From Oscillospiraceae bacterium (GTDB lineage: Bacteria > Bacillota > Clostridia > Oscillospirales > Oscillospiraceae): a stretch of DNA of 6,397 nt. This document shows, in pieces, positions 1 to 6,278 of the stretch (positions are counted from its first letter, which is position 1; every line of letters starts with the position of its first letter). The stretch covers positions 1-6,397 of the forward strand of contig CADCLH010000130.1 of NCBI GenBank assembly GCA_902802215.1, written 5' to 3'. Both the position numbers and the translations under genes were made by a program. A model generated the notes under the pieces. It saw only the letters and a program-made list of their open reading frames with translations, did not search any database and was not told where the DNA came from.

Positions 1-2
1 CC

Positions 3-89
3 GGATTCCTGCTGCATGAGGGCTACACCTTCCTGTCGGAGCCGGTGTTCCGCGCGATCTGGAAAACAGAGAAACAGAAAACCGATTAG
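3..89 (+). CDS. C-terminal end of an unidentified upstream gene (partial)
   Basis: The third forward frame is open from the window edge to a TAG at 87-89 and gives 28 residues (GFLLHEGYTFLSEP..., ending KTEKQKTD). The other two forward frames do not look coding: one has an early TGA and the other gives an Arg/Cys-rich translation. The last codons are lysine-rich and more A-rich than the body, as is common at protein tails. In this operon type the gene before rnpM is normally nusA. However, I see no KH-domain signature of the kind expected near a NusA C-terminus, such as an IGKxGQNARLA-type stretch. It may be a C-terminal extension of NusA or a different gene. The fragment is too short to decide. 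The stop lies 30 nt before the rnpM start, consistent with the same transcript. Confidence 0.55.
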   Translation, partial: GFLLHEGYTFLSEPVFRAIWKTEKQKTD

Positions 90-119
90 AGAATCGAAAA
101 AAGAAGGGAGACGGCGGCC

Positions 120-392
120 TTGGAAAAGAAAATACCGATGCGGCAATGTCTGGGCTGCCGCGAAATGAAGCCCAAGCGGGAGCTGATCCGCGTGGTGCGC
201 GCGAGCGACGGGACGATCAGCCTGGATTTCCGGGGCAAGGCTCCGGGACGGGGCGCTTATGTCTGCCCGAACAGCGCGTGCCTGAAAAAGGCCGTGAAGG
301 CCCGGGCGCTGGAGCGGGCGTTTTCCGCTCAGATCCCGGCGGAGATCTACGCCCGGCTGGAAGAGGAAATGGAGCGTGGAGATGGCGGATAA
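120..392 (+). CDS. rnpM: RNase P modulator RnpM (YlxR family)
   Basis: This 90-residue protein is the usual size for the YlxR family, a small basic RNA-binding fold encoded between nusA and infB. Both family signatures are visible: an N-terminal PMRQCLGCREMKPKRELIRVVR-type block (residues 6-27, Cys10 and Cys13), and GRGAYVC at residues 43-49 followed by Cys54 and a CLKKAVK stretch. In Bacillus subtilis the homologue is reported to bind RNase P RNA and modulate its activity, so the name is by family transfer. The start is a TTG at 120, with AGGGAG at 105-110 giving a 9-nt spacer. The next in-frame ATG (138) would cut off the conserved proline and has a poorer ribosome site. The 3' end overlaps the next gene, suggesting translational coupling. 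Confidence 0.93.
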   Translation: MEKKIPMRQCLGCREMKPKRELIRVVRASDGTISLDFRGKAPGRGAYVCPNSACLKKAVKARALERAFSAQIPAEIYARLEEEMERGDGG

Positions 393-822
393 GGCACTGG
401 GGCTGCTCGGCCTGATGCGAAGGGCGTCGGCCATTGAGATCGGTGTGGACAACGCGTCCGACGCGCTGCGCGCCGGCAGGGCGAAGCTCCTGCTGATAAG
501 CTGCGACGCGGCGGACAACGCCAGGCGGAAGCTCGAGCATCTGAGCGTCGGCCGCCGGGCGCTGACCATCCCGCTTTCCTATACCCGCGAAGAGCTGGCG
601 GACTGTCTCGGCGTCAGCGGCTGCTCCGCGGCGGCGGTGACGGATATCGGCTTTGCCAACGCCCTGATGAAGGAGCTGGCGGCCGCGGATCCGGAACGCT
701 ACGCCGAAGCGGCGCAGGAGATCGCAAAGCGCTGTGAGAAAGCGGCGCGGCGCAAAAAGGAGACGGCCGCCCGCAAGGGCATGAAGAGGAACGACAAGAG
801 GAGGACAGAAGAATGGGCATGA
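382..822 (+). CDS. ylxQ: L7Ae/L30e-family RNA-binding protein YlxQ, with extended basic tail
   Basis: The N-terminus MADKALGLLGLMRRASAIEIG followed by a DALRAGRAKLLLISCDAADN block matches the L7Ae/YlxQ fold. Proteins of this fold typically bind kink-turn RNA; the cellular target of YlxQ is not settled. The core occupies about residues 1-100, with a late VTDIGFANAL helix. Bacterial YlxQ proteins are usually about 100 residues, but this one has 146. The extra C-terminus is strongly basic, with 14 Lys/Arg among residues 116-141, and probably helical. I chose ATG 382, which has GGAG at 371-374 and a 7-nt spacer. A GTG at 376 is a possible alternative adding two residues. The gene overlaps rnpM by 11 nt and infB by 10 nt, consistent with coupled translation. 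Confidence 0.88.
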   Translation: MADKALGLLGLMRRASAIEIGVDNASDALRAGRAKLLLISCDAADNARRKLEHLSVGRRALTIPLSYTREELADCLGVSGCSAAAVTDIGFANALMKELAAADPERYAEAAQEIAKRCEKAARRKKETAARKGMKRNDKRRTEEWA

Positions 823-3200
823 TCAAGTACAGGATTCACGAGGTGGCTAAGGACTTCAACGTGACCTCCAAGGTGATCTCGCAGATCCTTACCGACTATA
901 TCGCAGCGCCGAAGAACCACATGCAGGTGCTGGAGAATCATGAGCTCGACGTGATCTTTGAATATATGACGCAGCACAACCAGGCTGCGAGTCTGGAGGA
1001 CATCTTCAAGGTGGCCCCCAAGCCCGCCGCGCCCGCCAAGGAGCCCGCGCCGGCGAAGGAGGCGGAGGCGAAGCCCGCCGCCGCGCCCGCGAAGGCCGCG
1101 GACGGAAAGCCTGCCGCGAAGGCCGCCGCGCCCGCGCCGCAGAGCGCGCCGCAGCACGCCGCTCCCGCGAAGGAGAAGCAGAACAAGCCGCACACCCCGC
1201 GCCAGGTCGCGGAGAAGCGCGTGGTGGACACGCGCGGCGGCGCTGCGGTCAATATCGAGAAGTACAACGAGAAGTTCGAGGACATGGCCGGCGCCAAGGC
1301 GAACAACAGCAACATGCGCCGCGGCAACAAGGAGAAGATCGGCAGCAAGTCCAAACAGCGTCCCAGCGGTCCGCAGGCTTCCTCCGCCAAGCGGCGGCAG
1401 GAGGAGCGCGAAAAGATGAACCGCCTCCAGCTCGAGATCGCCAAGAAGCAGCCGCTCAAGGTCCAGATCCCAGACGAGATCAGCGTGGGCGAGCTCGCCT
1501 CGCGCATGAAGAAGACCGCCTCCGAGGTCGTCAAGCAGCTCATGAAGCTCGGCGTGTTCGCCTCCGTCTCGGAGATCATCGACTACGACACCGCGGCTCT
1601 GGTCGCCATGGAGCTCGGCTGCAAGGTCGAGAAGGAGGTCATCGTCACGGTGGAGGAGCGCCTGATCGACGACTCCGCCGACAAGGAAGAGGATCTCGTC
1701 CCGCGCGCCCCGGTCGTGGTGGTCATGGGCCACGTCGACCACGGCAAGACCTCGCTGCTCGACTATATCCGCCACGCCAACGTCGTCTCCGGCGAGGCCG
1801 GCGGCATCACCCAGCACATCGGCGCCTACACCGTGGAGATCAACGGCAGCCCCATCACCTTCCTCGATACCCCGGGCCACGAGGCCTTCACCTCCATGCG
1901 CGCCCGCGGCGCCATGGTCACCGATATCGCGATTCTGGTCGTCGCGGCGGACGACGGCATCATGCCCCAGACCGTCGAGTCGATCAACCACGCCAAGGCC
2001 GCCAACATCCCGGTGGTCGTGGCCATCAACAAGATGGACACCGTCGGCGCCAACCCCGAGCGCATCAAGCAGCAGCTCACCGAGTACGACCTCGTCAGCG
2101 AGGAGTGGGGCGGCGACACGATCATCTGCCCCATCTCCGCCAAAACCGGCATGGGCATTGACAACCTGCTCGAGAACCTCGTTGTTCTGGCCGAGGTGCA
2201 GGAGCTGCGCGCCAATCCCAAGCGCGCCGCCCGCGGCGCCGTCATCGAGGCGCGGCTCGACAAGGGCCGCGGCCCGATCATGACCGTGCTTGTGCAAAAC
2301 GGCACCCTCCGGCTGGGCGACATCATCATCGCGGGCTCCAGCGTGGGCCGCGTGCGCACGATGATCAACGACAAGGGACAGCGCGTGACCGAGGCCGGTC
2401 CCTCCACCCCGGTGGAGATCTCCGGCATGGACTCCGTCCCCAGCGCGGGCGACACCTTCAACGCCGTCAGCGACGAGCGCATGGCCCGCGAGCTGGCCGA
2501 GGAGCGCCGCATCTCCAGCGCGAACAACGCGCTGGCCGGCACCAAGAAGGTCAGTCTGGACGATCTGTTCAGCCAGATCCAGGCGGGTGAGATGAAAACC
2601 CTCAACATCATCGTCAAGGCCGACGTGCAGGGCTCTGCCGAGGCCGTCAAGTCCTCGCTGGAGAAGATCTCCAACGACGAGGTCCGCGTCAAGGTCATCC
2701 ACAGCGCCGTCGGCGCCATCAACGAGTCCGACGTCATGCTGGCCGCGACCTCCGGCGCGATCATCGTGGGCTTCAACGTCCGCCCGGACAACGCCGCCCG
2801 CGACAGCGCGGCCCGCAGCAAGGTCGACATGCGCATGTACCGCGTCATCTACGACTGCATCAACGAGATCGAGGCGGCCATGAAGGGCATGCTCGCGCCC
2901 AAGTTCAAGGAGTCCGTCATCGGCCACGCCGAGGTGCGCGAGACCTACAAGGTGTCGAAGGTCGGCACCGTCTGCGGCTGCTACTGCACCGACGGCAAGA
3001 TCCAGCGCGGCTGCGACGTGCGCGTGCTGCGCGACAACATCGTTATTCACGAGGGCGAGCTGGCGTCGCTGCGCCGCTTCAAGGACGACGTCAGGGAGGT
3101 CGCCAGCGGCTACGAGTGCGGCATGCAGATCGAAAAATTCAACGACATCAAGGTCGGCGACGTGATCGAGTGCTTCGTCATGGAGCAGATCAACCCCTGA
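813..3200 (+). CDS. infB: Translation initiation factor IF-2
   Basis: This is the GTPase that delivers fMet-tRNA to the ribosomal P site and promotes subunit joining; it acts in the cytoplasm. It is 795 residues and complete. In order: an IF2_N domain (about 1-50), an Ala/Pro/Lys-rich low-complexity linker (about 68-126), a basic linker, a second IF2_N-type domain (about 213-270), the G domain, domains II and III, and the C-terminal fMet-tRNA-binding domain (about 690-795). All G motifs are intact: G1 GHVDHGKT (306-313), switch I GGITQHIGAY, G3 DTPGH (352-356), G4 NKMD (406-409) and G5 SAK (442-444). The start at ATG 813 has AGAGGAGGA at 797-804 (8-nt spacer), better placed than ATG 819. Codons in the conserved part end overwhelmingly in C or G, as expected for a highly expressed gene. 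Three cysteines (721, 723, 725) in the last domain are unusual. Confidence 0.99.
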   Translation: MGMIKYRIHEVAKDFNVTSKVISQILTDYIAAPKNHMQVLENHELDVIFEYMTQHNQAASLEDIFKVAPKPAAPAKEPAPAKEAEAKPAAAPAKAADGKPAAKAAAPAPQSAPQHAAPAKEKQNKPHTPRQVAEKRVVDTRGGAAVNIEKYNEKFEDMAGAKANNSNMRRGNKEKIGSKSKQRPSGPQASSAKRRQEEREKMNRLQLEIAKKQPLKVQIPDEISVGELASRMKKTASEVVKQLMKLGVFASVSEIIDYDTAALVAMELGCKVEKEVIVTVEERLIDDSADKEEDLVPRAPVVVVMGHVDHGKTSLLDYIRHANVVSGEAGGITQHIGAYTVEINGSPITFLDTPGHEAFTSMRARGAMVTDIAILVVAADDGIMPQTVESINHAKAANIPVVVAINKMDTVGANPERIKQQLTEYDLVSEEWGGDTIICPISAKTGMGIDNLLENLVVLAEVQELRANPKRAARGAVIEARLDKGRGPIMTVLVQNGTLRLGDIIIAGSSVGRVRTMINDKGQRVTEAGPSTPVEISGMDSVPSAGDTFNAVSDERMARELAEERRISSANNALAGTKKVSLDDLFSQIQAGEMKTLNIIVKADVQGSAEAVKSSLEKISNDEVRVKVIHSAVGAINESDVMLAATSGAIIVGFNVRPDNAARDSAARSKVDMRMYRVIYDCINEIEAAMKGMLAPKFKESVIGHAEVRETYKVSKVGTVCGCYCTDGKIQRGCDVRVLRDNIVIHEGELASLRRFKDDVREVASGYECGMQIEKFNDIKVGDVIECFVMEQINP

Positions 3201-3215
3201 CCGAGTGAACAGGAT

Positions 3216-3242
3216 ACGGACGCTTTTCCCGAAAGCGTCCGT
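3216..3242 (+). terminator. Perfect 11-bp hairpin between infB and rbfA (terminator-like, weak T tail)
   Basis: The arms are ACGGACGCTTT at 3216-3226 and AAAGCGTCCGT at 3232-3242, an exact inverted repeat around the 5-nt loop TCCCG. A further T-G pair (3227/3231) could shrink the loop. It lies 15 nt after the infB stop and ends 6 nt before the rbfA Shine-Dalgarno site (GGAG, 3249-3252). Only TTT (3242-3244) follows the stem, so it is at best a weak intrinsic terminator. It may instead be an attenuator, an mRNA-stabilising or processing hairpin, or a modulator of rbfA translation. The structure is directly visible; the function is inferred. Confidence 0.5.
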
Positions 3243-3260
3243 TTGCATGGAGAAAACGAC

Positions 3261-3629
3261 ATGGCATCCAACAAAATCGGAAGAATCAACGACGACATCC
3301 AGCGCGTGCTGGCGGCCAAACTGCGCGACGTGAAGGACCCGCGCGTGCAGCAGGGCATGATCAGCGTGACCCGGGTGGAGACCACGGGCGACCTGCGCTA
3401 CTGCAAGGTCTGGCTGTCGGTGCTGGGTCTGGAGAACGAGAAGGAGTTCCGCAAGGGGCTCAAATCCGCCTCCGGGTGGCTGCGCCGGGAGCTGAGCGCG
3501 GTGCTGGATCTGCGCTACACGCCCGAGCTCGTGTTCGAGGTCGACCGTTCGATCGAGTACGGGGCGCACATCAGCGAGATGATCAATTCCCTTGAGATCA
3601 GACACGGGGATGAGGAAGATGAACTATAA
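3261..3629 (+). CDS. rbfA: 30S ribosome-binding factor RbfA
   Basis: RbfA is a small KH-like protein that binds the immature 30S subunit and helps mature the 5' region of 16S rRNA; it is cold-shock linked in Escherichia coli. The 122 residues match the family in length. Visible signatures are an N-terminal helix (IGRINDDIQRVLAAKLRDVKDPRV), an ISVTRVETTGDLRYCKVWLSVLG strand pair, the Ser-Ala-Ser-Gly kink before WLRRELS, and the LRYTPELVFEVDRSIEYG block. The tail is acidic (GDEEDEL). The start is ATG 3261, with GGAG at 3249-3252 and an 8-nt spacer. An upstream in-frame TTG at 3243 sits at the foot of the hairpin and is unlikely to be used. ylxP, which often precedes rbfA in Bacillus, is absent. 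The last codons overlap nrnA by 11 nt. Confidence 0.96.
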   Translation: MASNKIGRINDDIQRVLAAKLRDVKDPRVQQGMISVTRVETTGDLRYCKVWLSVLGLENEKEFRKGLKSASGWLRRELSAVLDLRYTPELVFEVDRSIEYGAHISEMINSLEIRHGDEEDEL

Positions 3630-4554
3630 ACAATGTGCAAAGCAGCTGCTGACACATGAGAACATCCTCATCGTCACGCACCGCAATCCGGACGGCGACA
3701 CGGTCGGCAGCGCCGCGGCGCTGTGCAGCGCGCTCAAGCGGGCGGGGCGGACGGCCTGGCTGTATCCGAACCCGCAGATTGAGGGAAAGCAGCTGGACTA
3801 CTGCGGGCGCTACTTCGCTCCGGAGGGCTTCGTCCCCAAATACGTCGTCTCGACGGACGTGGCCGAGGAGACGCTTTTCCCGAAGGGCTTCGAGGGGAAG
3901 GTCGATCTTTGCATCGACCACCACGCGACGAACAGAGGCTTTGCCGCGGAGAGTCTCGTCAGGCCCGAGAAGGCGTCCTGCGCCGAGATCATCCTGGAGC
4001 TGATCCAGAACATGAACACCAGCCTGACGAAGGGCGAGGCGACGCTTCTGTACATCGGCCTTTCGACGGATACCGGCTGCTTCCAGTATGCCAACGCCAA
4101 CGCCGCCGCCTTTCGCGCCGCGGCCGAGATGCTGCGCTGCGGGGCGGACAGTCAGGAGGTCAACCGGCGCTTTTTCCGCAAGGTCTCGCTGGCGCGTCTG
4201 AAGCTCGAGAGCCTGATTTACGGCTCGCTGCGCTTCTACCGCGGCGGTGAGATCGCGGTGGCCTGCGTGACGCGGGAGATGCTGGAAAAGGCCGGCGTGA
4301 GCGAGGAGGATCTGGACGATCTGGCGAGTCTGGCCGGGAGGGCCGAGGGCAGCGAGCTGAGCCTCACCATCCGCGAGCAGGAGGACGGGACCAGCAAGGT
4401 CTCCGTCCGCTCCTCCGACAAGGTCAGCAGCCGCGCCATCTGCGAGGTCTTCGGCGGCGGCGGCCATGAGCGCGCCTCCGGCTGCACGATCTACGGCGAC
4501 GCGGAGAAGGCGCGCGAGATGCTGCTGAACGTGATCGACGAGGTCTGGAAATGA
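3619..4554 (+). CDS. nrnA: DHH/DHHA1 phosphoesterase NrnA (nanoRNase / pAp phosphatase)
   Basis: NrnA-type enzymes degrade 2-5-nt RNA remnants and dephosphorylate pAp (3'-phosphoadenosine 5'-phosphate) using metal ions in the cytoplasm. The protein has 311 residues, close to the B. subtilis enzyme. Metal-binding motifs of the DHH domain are intact: THRNPDGD (20-27) with GS at 30-31, IDHHATN with D100-H101-H102, and DTG at 151-153. The C-terminal DHHA1 domain carries the substrate-binding GGGGHERASG (279-288). I chose ATG 3619, where GGGGA at 3606-3610 gives an 8-nt spacer and the protein begins MNYKQCAKQLL. Upstream in-frame TTG 3592 and ATG 3610 lack well-placed ribosome sites. The gene overlaps rbfA by 11 nt and shares ATGA with truB. 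Some DHH/DHHA1 relatives act on cyclic dinucleotides, but length and context favour NrnA. Confidence 0.94.
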   Translation: MNYKQCAKQLLTHENILIVTHRNPDGDTVGSAAALCSALKRAGRTAWLYPNPQIEGKQLDYCGRYFAPEGFVPKYVVSTDVAEETLFPKGFEGKVDLCIDHHATNRGFAAESLVRPEKASCAEIILELIQNMNTSLTKGEATLLYIGLSTDTGCFQYANANAAAFRAAAEMLRCGADSQEVNRRFFRKVSLARLKLESLIYGSLRFYRGGEIAVACVTREMLEKAGVSEEDLDDLASLAGRAEGSELSLTIREQEDGTSKVSVRSSDKVSSRAICEVFGGGGHERASGCTIYGDAEKAREMLLNVIDEVWK

Positions 4555-5051
4555 ACGGCGTCCTCCTTGTGGACAAGGAGCCGAACTGGACCAGCAGCGA
4601 CGTGGTCGTCAAGCTCAAGGGGATCCTGCGGCAGCGCCGCGTGGGTCACGCCGGAACGCTCGATCCGATGGCCACGGGCCTTCTGGTCGTCTTCGCGGGC
4701 CGCGCGACCCGGGCGGTCGAGTTTGCCGAGCGGGACAGCAAGCGCTATCTGGCGTCGCTGCGCCTCGGCACAGTCACCGATACCCAGGACGTCTGGGGCA
4801 CGGTGTTGGAAAAGAACCGGGCCGACGTGGGACGGGACGAGCTGGAGGCGGCGCTTGAGCGCTTTCGCGGCGCGCAGGAGCAGCTTCCGCCCATGTACTC
4901 CGCCGTCAAGGTCAACGGCAAAAAGCTCTGCGACGTCGCCAGACGCGGCGGCGAGGTGGAGCGCAGACCCCGCGGCGTCGTCATCCACGAGCTGACCCTG
5001 CTCGGACCTGCCACGATATCGGACAGGCGCTGGGCTGCGGCGGCTGCATGA
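4551..5051 (+). pseudogene. truB: tRNA pseudouridine-55 synthase TruB, 5' part (frame broken)
   Basis: TruB converts U55 of the tRNA T-loop to pseudouridine. This part encodes the N-terminal half of the catalytic domain: MNGVLLVDKEPNWTSSD, then GHAGTLDPMATGLL with catalytic Asp38, the RYLASLRLGTVTDTQD block, and PPMYSAVKVNGKKL. Homology runs to about LTLLG (codons ending near 5006). The frame then continues as PATISDRRWAAAAA to a TGA at 5049-5051, which is the out-of-frame reading of the normal DIGQALGCGGC segment. The start ATG overlaps the nrnA stop (ATGA), with GAGG at 4540-4543 and a 7-nt spacer. As written, the 166-residue product lacks the rest of the catalytic domain and the C-terminal PUA-like domain, so it should be inactive. 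It could be a real pseudogene or a sequence deletion error; the rest of the gene is undecayed. Confidence 0.85.
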
Positions 5052-5359
5052 GCGCGCTGCGCCGCACCGAGGCCGGCGGCTTCTCGGTGGAAGACGCGCT
5101 GACGATCTCCGAAATCCAGGCTCTCGCGGACGCGGGGGAGCTGGAAAAGCGGCTGCTGCCGGTGGACCGGCTCTTTGCCGGGAACCAAATGTGCCGCGTT
5201 TCGTCAGAGGAGGAGAAGAGGCTCCGCTGCGGGAGCAGCTTTCCCACCTCGCTGCCGGACGGGGATTACCGCATCTACGGTGAAAGCGGGACCTTTCTCA
5301 TGCTCGGCAGGGCGGAGGACGGCCGCATGCACACCGTAAAAAGCTTCTTCGAGGTATGA
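5009..5359 (+). pseudogene. truB: TruB, 3' part (other frame)
   Basis: In a different frame from the 5' part, homology resumes at TGC 5009: CHDIGQALGCGGCMSALRRT, then AGGFSVEDALTISEIQAL, and a short C-terminal PUA-like domain (VDRLFAGNQMCRV ... DGDYRIYGESGTFLMLGRA), ending at TGA 5357-5359. This is the normal end of a TruB of about 290 residues. Between the two parts about 20 codons are absent, including the family's CSKGTYIRTL-type motif. The frame change means the missing length is 1 modulo 3, roughly 58 or 61 nt by comparison with the E. coli protein from memory. An ATG at 5048 overlaps the stop of the first part, but a protein from there would be only 103 residues without catalytic residues. 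The gene ends 1 nt before ribF. Confidence 0.82.
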
Positions 5360-5360
5360 C

Positions 5361-6257
5361 ATGATCAAACGGGCCATTGCCCTCGGCTTTTTCGACGGCG
5401 TCCATATCGGCCACGGCGCGCTGCTGCGCCGGGTGCGCGAGCGCTCCGACGAGATCGGCGCGACGCCCTCGGTGCTGAGCTTCGACGTCCATCCCGACAC
5501 CCTGGTTTTCGGGAAGGAGGTCAAGCTGCTCAACAGCGCCCTCAGCCGCGAGGAGATCATCCGCCGCCTGTACGGGATCGACAACGTCGTCTTTATCCAC
5601 TTCAATCAACATACGATGCGCATGCCCTGGCAGCAGTTTGCCGACGCGCTGATCGAGGAGCTCAGCGTCGCCTGGGTCGTGGTCGGGCATGATTTCTGCT
5701 TCGGCTACCGCGGCGAGGGCACGGCGGAAAAGCTGAAGGCGTACTGCGCGGAGCGCGGCGTCGGCTGCGACGTGATCCCGCCCGTGCTGCTTGACGGGCG
5801 CGTCGTGAGCTCCACCTACATCCGCACGCTCGTCGAGGCGGGGGACATGGAGCAGGCGCGGCGCTATCTGGGTCATCCCCACACGCTGCTGGACACCGTC
5901 CACTCCGGGTATCGCCTCGGCACCAAAATGGGCGCGCCCACCATCAACATGCGCTTTCCGGACGGCGTGATCGTCCCCCGGCACGGCGTATACGCGGCGA
6001 AGGTCTATCTGGAGGACGGGTCCGAGCATATCGCGGTGACCAACGTCGGCGTGCGGCCGACGGTCTCCGAGTCCGAGCGCGTCACCGTGGAGAGCCACCT
6101 GCTGCGCTATTCCGGCAACCTCTACGGACGGCAGGCGCGGCTGGACTTCTACGGCTTTCTCCGGCCGGAGCAAAAATTCGTGAACTATGAGGAGCTCTCC
6201 GCGCAGATCCGGAAGGACGCGCAGGCGGCGGGCGCCTGGTTTGAAAAACAAAGCTGA
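5361..6257 (+). CDS. ribF: Bifunctional riboflavin kinase / FAD synthetase RibF
   Basis: RibF phosphorylates riboflavin to FMN and adenylylates FMN to FAD in the cytoplasm. The protein has 298 residues and is complete. The N-terminal nucleotidyltransferase domain shows GFFDGVHIGH (9-18), LSFDVHPD, VVGHDFCFGYRGEG and VSSTYIR (149-155). The C-terminal flavokinase domain starts near residue 180 with GYRLGTKMGAPTIN (PTIN at 193-196, equivalent to the usual PTAN), then HGVYAAKV, TNVGVRPTV, a TVESHLL segment with the probable catalytic Glu244, and LYGRQARLDFYGFLRPEQKF. The N-terminus begins directly at the first strand and is about 15 residues shorter than in B. subtilis. The start is ATG 5361, with GAGG at 5351-5354 and a 6-nt spacer. 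The gene follows truB by 1 nt, leaving no room for its own FMN riboswitch, so expression probably depends on the operon. Confidence 0.97.
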   Translation: MIKRAIALGFFDGVHIGHGALLRRVRERSDEIGATPSVLSFDVHPDTLVFGKEVKLLNSALSREEIIRRLYGIDNVVFIHFNQHTMRMPWQQFADALIEELSVAWVVVGHDFCFGYRGEGTAEKLKAYCAERGVGCDVIPPVLLDGRVVSSTYIRTLVEAGDMEQARRYLGHPHTLLDTVHSGYRLGTKMGAPTINMRFPDGVIVPRHGVYAAKVYLEDGSEHIAVTNVGVRPTVSESERVTVESHLLRYSGNLYGRQARLDFYGFLRPEQKFVNYEELSAQIRKDAQAAGAWFEKQS

Positions 6258-6278
6258 AACTGGAAAGGGGAAACAATC

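Noticed and set aside
1014..1190. Repeat array or mobile-element signal in the Ala/Pro/Lys-rich stretch
   Set aside because: It is the in-frame low-complexity linker that commonly follows the first N-terminal domain of IF2; unit lengths are irregular.
3243..3260. TTG 3243 as the rbfA start, and TTG 3592 as the nrnA start
   Set aside because: TTG 3243 sits at the foot of the hairpin, and neither TTG has a well-spaced ribosome site. ATG 3261 and ATG 3619 do, and they match family N-termini.
699..3605. A 968-codon open frame on the minus strand opposite infB and rbfA
   Set aside because: It mirrors the strong G/C third-position bias of infB. Its translation is repetitive His/Asp/Val/Leu-rich sequence with no recognisable domain, while the plus strand encodes clear IF2 and RbfA.
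3598..4467. Long minus-strand frames opposite nrnA, truB and ribF (for example also 5298-6251)
   Set aside because: They are complementary shadows of well-recognised plus-strand genes in GC-rich DNA, with low-complexity translations and no supporting ribosome sites.
4990..5055. Programmed ribosomal frameshift joining the two truB parts
   Set aside because: No slippery heptamer is visible near the junction, and a frameshift could not restore the roughly 20 missing codons containing the conserved motif.
5048..5359. The 3' truB frame as an independent small protein starting at ATG 5048
   Set aside because: It is plainly the normal C-terminus of TruB; homology starts upstream at 5009, and no good Shine-Dalgarno precedes 5048.
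5340..5362. FMN riboswitch controlling ribF
   Set aside because: Only one nucleotide separates truB from ribF, and no RFN-like structure can fit outside coding sequence.
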